Shown here piece by piece: positions 25,458 through 36,801 of a stretch of 64,000 bases of DNA. The first letter of the stretch is position 1. Every line of letters begins with the position of its first letter. Origin of the DNA: Gammaproteobacteria bacterium (GTDB lineage Bacteria; Pseudomonadota; Gammaproteobacteria; Pseudomonadales; JAUIET01); contig JAUIET010000009.1 in assembly GCA_030429735.1 (NCBI GenBank), forward strand, positions 1 through 64,000, written 5' to 3'. The position numbers and the translations under genes are program-made. The notes under the pieces were generated by a model. The model saw only the letters and a program-made list of their open reading frames with translations, had not been told where the DNA came from and did no database searches.

Positions 25458-27925
25458 CAAAGGCCTCTAAGCCAACAGCCTCTAAGCCAACAGCCATTGA
25501 GCCATTGGGCATGGACAAAAACGCCTTGTCTCACGATCTGGCGCGTCACTTCAGTCTGACATTAGGCAGGGATGAACTGACGGAGTCGCGCAGGTATCTT
25601 TTCAATGCTCTGGCACTTACTGTGCGTGAGCGGCTGGTCGAACGATGGCGGGCAACTCGAGAACGTTATCGCGATGAACAGCCCAAGCGGGTCAACTATA
25701 TATCTCTGGAATTCTTGATGGGACGCACCTTGACGAATGCGGTTCTCAATCTTGATTTGGAATCACCGGTGCGAGAGGCGTTGAAAAACTATGCCTGCAC
25801 TCTTGAGGAGGTTGCTGAAGCAGAGCGGGACGCGGGCCTTGGGAATGGCGGGCTTGGCCGTTTGGCCGCCTGTTTCCTAGACAGTTGTGCCAGCTTGCAA
25901 TTACCCGTGACCGGCTACGGTATTCGCTATGAGTACGGCATGTTTCATCAGAAGATTGAGAACGGTTATCAGCGTGAAAATCCTGACCACTGGCTTCGTG
26001 ACGGCAACCCCTGGGAGATCGAAAGCCCGGAGAACACCTGCAGAGTCCACTATTTTGGTCATACAGAATTCTACACCGACCAGGATGGCGCACACCGTGC
26101 TCGCTGGGCCAATAGCCATGATGTTCTTGCTGTTCCCTACGACGTGCCGATTCCGGGTTACCGGAACAACACGGTTAACACATTAAGGCTGTGGAAATCG
26201 GCAGCCACAGACGAATTTGATCTCGATGAATTCAATTCGGGAAGCTACACAGAAGCCGTTGCTGCCAAGAACCTGGCAGAGCAGATTACCATGGTGCTTT
26301 ACCCAAATGACGACAGCGAGAATGGCAAGGAGTTGCGGCTCAGGCAGCAGTACTTTCTTGCATCGGCCAGCCTACAGGATGTTCTCAAACGCTGGGTTGA
26401 GCAGCACGGTACCGATTTTACCGGGTTTTCCGACAAATCTGTATTTCAGTTAAATGACACGCACCCGTCGGTAGCCGTTGCCGAACTTATGCGACTGCTG
26501 CTGGACGAGTACCATCTGGCCTGGTCAGACGCGTGGTCAATAACGACCGCTACCATGGCGTATACCAATCATACCTTGCTGCCTGAGGCATTGGAGAAGT
26601 GGTCATTGAGTTTATTCGCTGAACTGCTGCCCAGAATTTTAGATATTATTTATGAGATCAATGCGAACTTTCTTGCGGAGGTAGCCGCGCATTGGCCGGG
26701 TGATGTCAGCTTGCAGCAAAGGCTATCAATAATAGAAGAGGGCGATCACCCGCAGGTTCGCATGGCGCATTTGGCGATTGTGGGAAGCTTCTCCGTGAAC
26801 GGCGTTGCCGCATTGCATACCGATCTATTGCGGCAGGGTTTGTTCGCAGATTTCTACAAGTTGTGGCCGCACAAATTCAACAACAAAACGAACGGTGTCA
26901 CCCCCCGACGCTGGCTTGCACATAGTAATCCGGAGCTCGCGGGTCTTATTACTGGCGCGATTGGGGATGGCTGGGTACGCGATTTGAGCGAGATTGCGCG
27001 CCTGCAATCGTTTGCGGGCGACCCTGAGTTCCGCGCTCAGTGGCGCGCGGTCAAGCATGCCAACAAAGTTAAACTAACAACCCTGGTAAAGCGCCTTAGT
27101 GGTGTTCAGTTTGACCCGGAAATGCTGTTTGATGTGCAGGTAAAGCGTATCCATGAATACAAACGCCAGCTGCTAAATGTGCTTCATGTGATTCATCTTT
27201 ACGACCGAGTGATACGTGGTGACGTTGCGGGCCTGCAGCCGCGCTGTGTGCTGATAGGTGGAAAGGCAGCACCTGGCTATGCGATGGCCAAAACCGTGAT
27301 CAAGTTGATCAATAACGTGGCCGAGGTGATCAATAAGGACCAGCAGGTGGAAGCCTGGTTGCGGCTTGCATTTGTACCCAACTATCGTGTTACTACTATG
27401 GAAGTTATTTGCCCTGGTACTGACCTTTCAGAGCAAATTTCGACAGCCGGAAAAGAAGCGTCAGGCACGGGCAATATGAAGTTCATGATGAATGGAGCTA
27501 TTACCGTGGGCACCCTGGATGGTGCCAATATAGAAATTCGGGAAGCTGTTGGCGAAGATAAGTTCTTTTTGTTTGGTCTTCACGCAGACCAGATTGACAA
27601 CGCTCGAAATGGCTATAACCCCGACGACATAATTGCCAATGACGAAGACTTTAGCCGTGTTATGAAGCTATTGGAGAGTGGCCATTTTAATTTGTTTGAA
27701 CCCGGCATCTTTGACCCGGTAATCGCTTCCATCCGTAGTCGAGATGATGCCTGGCTTACCGCTGCTGATTTTCGAAGTTATGTAGACGCCCAACAGGCTG
27801 TGTCAGAGGCGTATCAGGATGCTGACTACTGGACCGGACTAAGTATTCATAATACCGCTGCCAGTGGCGCATTTTCGAGTGATCGAACTATTCAGCAATA
27901 CAGCGATGATATTTGGCGGTTGTAA
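25454..27925 (+). CDS. glgP: Glycogen/starch phosphorylase
   Basis: A PLP-dependent GT35 enzyme releasing glucose-1-phosphate from non-reducing ends, 823 residues. The PLP lysine is in KEASGTGNMKFMMNG near residue 675; EYKRQLLNVLHV, GNGGLGRLAACFLDS and TNGVTPRRWL are further hallmarks. The start is TTG, supported by GGGAG at 25441-25445 and the overlap with glgX; an internal ATG at 25511 would drop a 19-residue tail. That tail contains ASKPTASKPTA, coded by a tandem 15-base repeat, and looks like a disordered extension. Confidence 0.95.
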   Translation: MTKASKPTASKPTAIEPLGMDKNALSHDLARHFSLTLGRDELTESRRYLFNALALTVRERLVERWRATRERYRDEQPKRVNYISLEFLMGRTLTNAVLNLDLESPVREALKNYACTLEEVAEAERDAGLGNGGLGRLAACFLDSCASLQLPVTGYGIRYEYGMFHQKIENGYQRENPDHWLRDGNPWEIESPENTCRVHYFGHTEFYTDQDGAHRARWANSHDVLAVPYDVPIPGYRNNTVNTLRLWKSAATDEFDLDEFNSGSYTEAVAAKNLAEQITMVLYPNDDSENGKELRLRQQYFLASASLQDVLKRWVEQHGTDFTGFSDKSVFQLNDTHPSVAVAELMRLLLDEYHLAWSDAWSITTATMAYTNHTLLPEALEKWSLSLFAELLPRILDIIYEINANFLAEVAAHWPGDVSLQQRLSIIEEGDHPQVRMAHLAIVGSFSVNGVAALHTDLLRQGLFADFYKLWPHKFNNKTNGVTPRRWLAHSNPELAGLITGAIGDGWVRDLSEIARLQSFAGDPEFRAQWRAVKHANKVKLTTLVKRLSGVQFDPEMLFDVQVKRIHEYKRQLLNVLHVIHLYDRVIRGDVAGLQPRCVLIGGKAAPGYAMAKTVIKLINNVAEVINKDQQVEAWLRLAFVPNYRVTTMEVICPGTDLSEQISTAGKEASGTGNMKFMMNGAITVGTLDGANIEIREAVGEDKFFLFGLHADQIDNARNGYNPDDIIANDEDFSRVMKLLESGHFNLFEPGIFDPVIASIRSRDDAWLTAADFRSYVDAQQAVSEAYQDADYWTGLSIHNTAASGAFSSDRTIQQYSDDIWRL
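25463..25492 (+). repeat. Tandem 15-bp duplication in the glgP N-terminus
   Basis: GCCTCTAAGCCAACA occurs twice head to tail (25463-25477, 25478-25492), in frame, encoding the repeated ASKPT. The copies are identical, which suggests a recent slippage event. Confidence 0.9.
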
Positions 27926-27962
27926 ACCCTTGAACTAGCGAACACGGCCCACGGAGGCAATA

Positions 27963-30954
<2,992 letters not shown>

Positions 30955-31052
30955 GTTGCGAGGCAAATTCTGCGTGAGTAATTTTGATCACCACAGTTCA
31001 GGACGCTGCGCAAGCAATTGTAATTCAGGGCGAAAAGAGAAGGTACCGATGA

Positions 31053-32693
31053 ATGCCTAATGCAGGAAAAGCAAGTACAGCTGGAAAACAAAGGCCAAGT
31101 AGTTTGACGGCCCTGGAAAAGCCTGTTGAAAATATCCTAATGGTCAGTGCTGAAAATGGCGCGCTTCCGGGTGGCAAGGTTGGCGGCATAGGTGACGTAG
31201 TGCGCGACATTCCGCCAGCACTGGCTGCGCAGGGTTACCAAGTGCATGTGGTCACACCCGGGTATCAGTCATTTACCAGACTGCCAGGCGCGGAGCATAG
31301 TGATGACTTCACCGTTCAGTTCGCTGGGGATGAACACGCTGTTGCTCTATATCGCGTACCGGCGATCAATCCGGACGCAAATGTATGTCTGTGGGCTTTG
31401 GAGCATCCGCGGTTTGCTGCCGGGGGAGCGGGAAATATTTATTGCGATGACCCGCCGGACCGTCCTTATTCAACCGACGCCACTAAATTTGCCTTGTTTT
31501 CAGTGGCTGTTGCCGAAGCGATCAAGAGGAGCCTATTTGGTGATCTGCAGGTGCTGCATTTGCATGATTGGCACGCTGCACTGGTGGCGGTATTGAGGGC
31601 ATACGACCCTGAATACCAATCGTTGCAGTCTATCCACACTGTATACACAATCCACAATTTAGCTCTGCAAGGAATACGCCCCTTGGCTGATGACGACTCC
31701 TCAATGCAGTCGTGGTTTCCGAATCTCATGGTCGACGTAAATGCAGTAAATGACCCGAGAGCACCGCATTGCGTCAACCCAATGCGTGCAGGGATTAACC
31801 TGGCCGACAAAGTGCATGCGGTCTCGCCTACTTATGCAACTGAAATAGTTCGTCCCAGTCAGGCCGAAGTAGGTATTTACGGCGGTGAAGGGTTGGAGGC
31901 AGATTTGCAGGTGGCGGCAGAACAGGGTCGCCTGTTTGGGATTCTGAATGGATGCGATTACTCGGCAGCCCCACCAGAAGAGATGGCTCACAAGCCTTTA
32001 TTGGCGCTGTGCGAGAAGACGGTGATCCGCTGGCTAGCAAGTCAGCGTTTAGCCTTGAGCTCTCACCTTATCGCGTTGCATCGCATCGAAGGTTTGTTGA
32101 AGCAGCAGAAATCTATGGTCAGAAAAATGCTTCTCACTTCGGTTGGGCGGATTACCGATCAGAAGTTGCTATTGTTAAGAGAGACTATGCCGAACGGCAA
32201 AACTGCATTGGTTAATATGCTGGAGATGCTTGGCAATGACGGACTATTTGTGTTGCTTGGCAGTGGCGACTCCAAGCTCGAAGATTTTTGTACAAGCGTT
32301 GCCGGCGAGAAAGCTAACTTTCTTTTTCTGAATGGCTATTCCGATCCGCTGGCACAGGCGTTGTACGCCTCTGGCGATCTTTTCGTGATGCCGAGTTCTT
32401 TTGAACCTTGCGGTATAAGTCAAATGTTAGCTATGCGGTCCGGGCAACCCTGTCTGGTGCATGCAGTTGGAGGCTTGAAAGATACTGTTGAAGATGAAGT
32501 CAACGGCTTTGCGTTTACCGGCGACAATGTTGGTGACCAGGCATCAAACATGCTAGAGAGATTCAACAGCTTGCTGGAAATGAAGCGACAAGATCCAGAG
32601 CGTTGGATGGCGGTGTCCGCTGCGGCAGCCCAGGCGCGATTTAGCTGGTCGGCGGTTGCTGTTGCATACAAGAGCTACTTGTATACGAGCTGA
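31053..32693 (+). CDS. glgA: Glycogen synthase
   Basis: A GT5 retaining glucosyltransferase that extends glycogen from ADP-glucose, 546 residues. The ADP-glucose-binding lysine motif reads GGKVGGIGDVVRDIP near residues 40-54 rather than the enterobacterial KTGGLADV form. HLHDWHAALVAVL, TIHNLALQG, GILNGCDYS, SVGRITDQK and the donor-site FVMPSSFEPCGISQMLAMRSG follow. An N-terminal extension of about 26 residues (Ser/Lys/Thr-rich) precedes ILMVSAENGAL. GAGAAGG nine bases before the ATG fits as ribosome-binding site. It is the last gene of the operon; no clear intrinsic terminator follows. Confidence 0.93.
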   Translation: MPNAGKASTAGKQRPSSLTALEKPVENILMVSAENGALPGGKVGGIGDVVRDIPPALAAQGYQVHVVTPGYQSFTRLPGAEHSDDFTVQFAGDEHAVALYRVPAINPDANVCLWALEHPRFAAGGAGNIYCDDPPDRPYSTDATKFALFSVAVAEAIKRSLFGDLQVLHLHDWHAALVAVLRAYDPEYQSLQSIHTVYTIHNLALQGIRPLADDDSSMQSWFPNLMVDVNAVNDPRAPHCVNPMRAGINLADKVHAVSPTYATEIVRPSQAEVGIYGGEGLEADLQVAAEQGRLFGILNGCDYSAAPPEEMAHKPLLALCEKTVIRWLASQRLALSSHLIALHRIEGLLKQQKSMVRKMLLTSVGRITDQKLLLLRETMPNGKTALVNMLEMLGNDGLFVLLGSGDSKLEDFCTSVAGEKANFLFLNGYSDPLAQALYASGDLFVMPSSFEPCGISQMLAMRSGQPCLVHAVGGLKDTVEDEVNGFAFTGDNVGDQASNMLERFNSLLEMKRQDPERWMAVSAAAAQARFSWSAVAVAYKSYLYTS

Positions 32694-33139
32694 CGGATAG
32701 AATGGGCTCACAGAGTTTACTTAGATGTAGAAATTATCTTCTGTATCTGAAAAGATTGATGGCAAGACAGTGCCTATCCTGATGGACAAATAGCGTTGAA
32801 GTTCGTGGCCGATCTGGAACGGCTTGCGCAGAACAACAAACCCTTTTGTACGAGGAGCACAATGAAACGATCGCTGAAATGTTGTTTGAGCTTGTCGCCG
32901 ATCCCAATGAGTTAGAGAACATTCAAGTGGAACTCCTGGTTGTTGGAAAATTGATCGACATAGGGTATTGCCTGAGCATGCCTTAGGTGAAATACTGGGT
33001 GTGTGTTCTGCACTCTTGGCCGCGGCAATTACCCTGCGCCAGCAGTAATCGGAAGCTTGCTAAATACGGCTGACACAGATTACAACGTACAACATAAAAG
33101 CGAATAGTCGCTACCTAAAATAACGCGGAGGAATAATCT
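32694..33139 (+). other. 446-base gap between glgA and the second TonB receptor
   Basis: No intact gene. The + strand between 32749 and 33048 has protein-like stretches in two frames interrupted by stops (described separately). The last 90 bases probably hold the receptor's promoter; no clear -35/-10 pair was found. GGAGG directly precedes the receptor ATG. Confidence 0.5.
32749..33048 (+). pseudogene. Possible frameshifted remnant of a small unknown gene
   Basis: Reading from 32749, one frame gives EKIDGKTVPILMDK then a stop. A second frame from about 32831 gives EQQTLLYEEHNETIAEMLFE and continues acidic and hydrophobic through ELLVVGKLIDIGYC to a stop at 32984. The first frame then resumes at 32974 with EHALGEILGVCSALLAAAIT and ends LRQQ before TAA at 33046. 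The pieces join end to end into about 100 residues of ordinary composition. No ATG with a ribosome-binding site is seen and the family is not recognised. A chance run of open frame is the main alternative. Confidence 0.35.
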
Positions 33140-35386
33140 ATGCGCCTACACACTAAAAATGCCGTTGCACTGCTTGCTCTTGGCTGCATGAGCGCTACGC
33201 AGGCGCAAGACAGGGTTTTAGAGGAGATCATAGTTACGGCGCAGAAACGGGCCGAAAACTCGCAAACTATTCCGATTGCAATCACGGCCATTGGTGCGGA
33301 GCAAATTGAGAAATTGTCGATCACCACGACCGAAGATCTGGTGCGTCTTGCACCATCGCTGACGTTTTCTGCGGGCGACAACAAAAACAACAGCGGCTTT
33401 CGTATTCGCGGTATTGGTACCAATGCGTTCAGCATCGGTGTTGAGCAAAGCGTTGCGGTCATCATTGACGATACGGCCACTGTCCTGCAGGGTCAGTCTA
33501 TTGCGGATCTCGCGGACATTGAACGAATTGAGGTGCTTCGCGGGCCGCAGAGCACCTTGTTTGGCAAGAGCGCGTCAGCAGGCGCGATCAATGTGGTCAC
33601 CAAGGGCACGGCTGAAGAGCTGGAAGGTTCGCTGGAAGTGCTGGCAACTGATGACGACGAGACAAGCGTAAAGGCTTCTATCTCCGGCCCTATATCCGAT
33701 TCACTCGGGTTCAGGGTCAGTGCCTACAAAAAAGATTACGATGGCAATGTTGATAATTTATCCATCGGCTCGAAAGTAAACGGGTACGACAACACAGGTT
33801 TTCGCGCCAAGCTCAGTTGGCAGGTGACGGAAAATATCGACGCGACCTTGATTGCGCATACTATGGAAAGCGATAGCGATTGTTGCGCCTTAACCTGGAC
33901 AGAACTGGATCCTAATGCTCTGGTGTTTGGATTTGTCCCTGGAGAGGTTGCACCCGGCATTACACCTTCGGACGAAAACTACACCTTCCGCTCAGACAGC
34001 GGGCCGGTAGAGAAAACAGAGAACGACGGAGGTAGCCTAAAAATAAATATTGGCTTAGGTGAGCACACGCTTACGTCCATTACTGCGCAAAACACCTTCA
34101 AGTATCGAAACGATGGCGACGTAGATTTTTCAGATGTCGATGTGTTTGGATTCTTTACCGGTGGTGCGATCACTGGCGGCTTCTTTTCAAATTCATTTAA
34201 CGAAAACGACTTTTTCTCACAAGAGCTTCGATTGCTGTCACCCAGTGGTGAGCGCTTCGAGTATGTAGTTGGTTTGTATTACGCGGATGCCGAAACGGAT
34301 CGCTCGTTTTTACGCAATCCAGGCTTACCTATTTTGCAATCTGATTGGACCGGCGTTGCTGCCACCGAAACACTTGCTTTGTACGGTAACTTTACCTGGG
34401 AGTTGACGGGCGCCACCAGTTTAAGCGCAGGTCTTCGCTGGAACGATGAGGAAATATCGTTTGAGTTCAACAACAACCTTACTGGGGCTATTCCGCCTGG
34501 TTCGAATAGTGATACCGAGGTGTTGGGTAATGTGTCGCTGCAGCATTTATTGGGTGAAGACCTCATGGTTTATGCTCGATTCGCTCAGGGCTACAAGGGC
34601 CAAGCGTATGACTTAACAACCACGTTTAATCAGGACAAAGCGGATAATCCAGTCGGGCCCGAGACATCGGATACGTTTGCTATTGGCATGAAAAGTACCT
34701 TGCTCGATGGGCGAATGAGATTGAATGCGGAGGCGTTCTTCGGTTCGTATGAGGGGTTTCAGGCGCAAAGCACGTCGCTTCTACCCAACGGATCACTTGT
34801 AACGTCTTTGAACAATGTGGGTGATCTGGAAACCAAAGGCCTGGAGATTGATGGGCAGCTGCTGGTTGGAGACAATCTGACGTTCTCGTTCAGCGCAGCC
34901 TATGTTGATGCTGAGATCCAGGAATTTCTGGGGGCTGATTGCTTCCCCGGACAAACCATGGCCGAGGGTTGCTTTGTTAATGCGGCCGGCAGCTCGGTTC
35001 AAGATATACGCGGTGGTGTACTGCCAAATTCGCCAGAAACCAAATTCAATGTTGGTGCGGAGTATGTGCAGCCATTCGACAGTTTGCCGTTCGATGGATT
35101 CGTGCTCTTCAATTACGTTTGGCAAGACGAGGTCAATTTTAATTTGCTGCAGAACCCGGGTACTGTGCATGACAGCTATGGCCTTGCTAACCTGAGTTTC
35201 GGCATCAGTGAAAAAAGCAATCAGCACTATCGAATAACCGCTTTTGTGAATAACCTGACCGACGAAAATTATCGTTCGTCAGTGGCTGACCTTCGACAAT
35301 TGTACGGTGGATTGACCTCGTTCGCGCAAGTACATTCGCGCAATTCGGAACGTCATTTTGGACTACGGGTCAAAGTAGCGTTCTAA
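33140..35386 (+). CDS. TonB-dependent outer-membrane receptor (second)
   Basis: A 748-residue receptor of the same broad type as the one at 11387. Signal peptide MRLHTKNAVALLALGCMSAT, cleaved after AQA, then the TonB-box-like EEIIVTAQKRAENSQT. The plug has FRIRGIGTNAFSIG and ERIEVLRGPQSTLFGKSASA; the barrel ends HFGLRVKVAF with the terminal Phe. GGAGG sits a few bases upstream of the ATG, and a strong terminator follows, so it is probably a one-gene unit. The neighbouring thiolase and AACS hint at lipid-like nutrients, but the ligand is unknown. Confidence 0.93.
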   Translation: MRLHTKNAVALLALGCMSATQAQDRVLEEIIVTAQKRAENSQTIPIAITAIGAEQIEKLSITTTEDLVRLAPSLTFSAGDNKNNSGFRIRGIGTNAFSIGVEQSVAVIIDDTATVLQGQSIADLADIERIEVLRGPQSTLFGKSASAGAINVVTKGTAEELEGSLEVLATDDDETSVKASISGPISDSLGFRVSAYKKDYDGNVDNLSIGSKVNGYDNTGFRAKLSWQVTENIDATLIAHTMESDSDCCALTWTELDPNALVFGFVPGEVAPGITPSDENYTFRSDSGPVEKTENDGGSLKINIGLGEHTLTSITAQNTFKYRNDGDVDFSDVDVFGFFTGGAITGGFFSNSFNENDFFSQELRLLSPSGERFEYVVGLYYADAETDRSFLRNPGLPILQSDWTGVAATETLALYGNFTWELTGATSLSAGLRWNDEEISFEFNNNLTGAIPPGSNSDTEVLGNVSLQHLLGEDLMVYARFAQGYKGQAYDLTTTFNQDKADNPVGPETSDTFAIGMKSTLLDGRMRLNAEAFFGSYEGFQAQSTSLLPNGSLVTSLNNVGDLETKGLEIDGQLLVGDNLTFSFSAAYVDAEIQEFLGADCFPGQTMAEGCFVNAAGSSVQDIRGGVLPNSPETKFNVGAEYVQPFDSLPFDGFVLFNYVWQDEVNFNLLQNPGTVHDSYGLANLSFGISEKSNQHYRITAFVNNLTDENYRSSVADLRQLYGGLTSFAQVHSRNSERHFGLRVKVAF

Positions 35387-35432
35387 TAGACTCTCTGTTT
35401 CCTCGACCTGTGGGTAAGACCATAGGATTATA

Positions 35433-35462
35433 AAGGGGGTCTTAGGACCCCCTTCTTTTTTT
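35433..35462 (+). terminator. Intrinsic terminator after the TonB receptor
   Basis: AAGGGGGTC (35433-35441) and GACCCCCTT (35446-35454) form a perfect 9-bp stem with a TTAG tetraloop, followed by C and seven T residues (35456-35462). This is the clearest rho-independent terminator in the window. Confidence 0.92.
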
Positions 35463-35545
35463 GGTTTGCTTGAGTTAGCTTAGACAGTTCTTCCTGGACA
35501 TCAAAAGTCAGGCATGGTTTTTCACTTAATAGTCGGAGTTGAATA

Positions 35546-36730
35546 ATGACACAAGCGTATATCGTTGCTGCAGCGCGCAGCGCGGGCGGCCGTAAGAACG
35601 GTCGACTTTCCAAAGTTCACCCGATCGACCTGGGCGCTATGGTTGTGGATGGCTTGGTTGAGCGCAGCGGTGTGGCTGTGAGCGAAATAGACGATTTGAT
35701 TTTTGGTTGTGTGTCGCAGGTGGGTGCGCAGTCAAGCAATATCGGTCGCAGCGTATGCCTGTCCTCAGTGTTGGGTGAGCAGGTGCCGGGCACAACGGTT
35801 GATCGCCAGTGTGGTTCGGGTCAGCAAGCCATACATTTTGCCGCGCAGGCGGTTATGTCGGGTACTCAAGACATAGTGATCGCGGGTGGTGTAGAAAATA
35901 TGAGTCAGGTGCCTATTGGTGCGAGCATTGTTGATGGGGCGAAGGCCGACCATGGTGTTCCTTACGGCAAGGCGATCTCAGAACGGTATCCGGGCGTGCA
36001 ATTTAACCAGTTCACGGGCGCGGAGATGCTGGCCAAAAAGTACGAATTGAGTAGCGAGGAGCTGAACGAGTTCGCATTATCCAGTCATGTAAAGGCCAAG
36101 CAGGCCGTTGAGGAAGGGCGCTTCGATAGAGAAATTGTTCCTATTGAGGTTGAGTTGGAAGATGGCAGCCTTGACCAGCATGTTCAGGATGAGGGCATCA
36201 GAATGGATGCTACCCTGGGCGCCATTGCCGGCCTTCAGCCATTGTCCGAAGGCGGAGTGTTAACGGCTGCAAACGCGTCGCAAATCTGTGACGGCGCGGC
36301 GGCTGTTATGGTTGCGAGCGGCGATGTGTGCAAACGCCTGGGGCTTACACCCATGGCCAAAATTGTGGCAATGAGTGTCATTGGTTCTGACCCTGTGATC
36401 ATGCTTGAAGGCCCGATTCCTGCCACTGAAAAAGTCCTGAAAACAGCGGGATTGAGCATGGAAGACATTGATTTATTTGAAGTTAATGAGGCCTTTGGCT
36501 CGGTACCTTTGGCCTGGGCTAAGGCGCTGGATGCTGACAAAGATAAACTCAACGTTAACGGCGGCGCGCAAGCACTCGGGCATCCTTTGGGTGGAACCGG
36601 AGCAAAGCTGATGACAACGTTAGTGCACGAACTGCATCGAAGCAATAAGCGCTATGGCCTATTGGCCATCTGTGAAGGCGGCGGAACAGCCAACGGCACC
36701 ATTGTTGAGCGAGTTACTGCGGTAGACTAG
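35546..36730 (+). CDS. Acetyl-CoA acetyltransferase (thiolase), FadA5-like
   Basis: A degradative thiolase that cleaves a 3-ketoacyl-CoA, 394 residues. The nucleophile is Cys89 in VDRQCGSGQQAIHFAA; the His is in NVNGGAQALGHPLGGTGAK and the second Cys in AICEGGGTANG. CVSQVGAQSSNIGR and the overall pattern resemble FadA5, the mycobacterial steroid side-chain thiolase, more than FadA. GGAG precedes the ATG. It is followed 71 bases later by acetoacetyl-CoA synthetase, consistent with a ketone-body or side-chain pathway ending in acetyl-CoA. Confidence 0.9.
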   Translation: MTQAYIVAAARSAGGRKNGRLSKVHPIDLGAMVVDGLVERSGVAVSEIDDLIFGCVSQVGAQSSNIGRSVCLSSVLGEQVPGTTVDRQCGSGQQAIHFAAQAVMSGTQDIVIAGGVENMSQVPIGASIVDGAKADHGVPYGKAISERYPGVQFNQFTGAEMLAKKYELSSEELNEFALSSHVKAKQAVEEGRFDREIVPIEVELEDGSLDQHVQDEGIRMDATLGAIAGLQPLSEGGVLTAANASQICDGAAAVMVASGDVCKRLGLTPMAKIVAMSVIGSDPVIMLEGPIPATEKVLKTAGLSMEDIDLFEVNEAFGSVPLAWAKALDADKDKLNVNGGAQALGHPLGGTGAKLMTTLVHELHRSNKRYGLLAICEGGGTANGTIVERVTAVD

Positions 36731-36801
36731 TGCCCCTTAACATAAGTAGTGAGGTGTGCCAGCTGATTTTGACAATTGTTAGATTCGTATAGAGGTTAAA
36801 T

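Noticed and set aside
32734-32922. Minus-strand 62-codon frame opposite the possible pseudogene
   Set aside because: Ser/Cys-rich with no start signal; the plus strand has more protein-like content.
36769-36774. TTGACA upstream of aacS as a -35
   Set aside because: The only -10-like hexamer (TATAGA) is 13 bases away, too close for a sigma-70 promoter.
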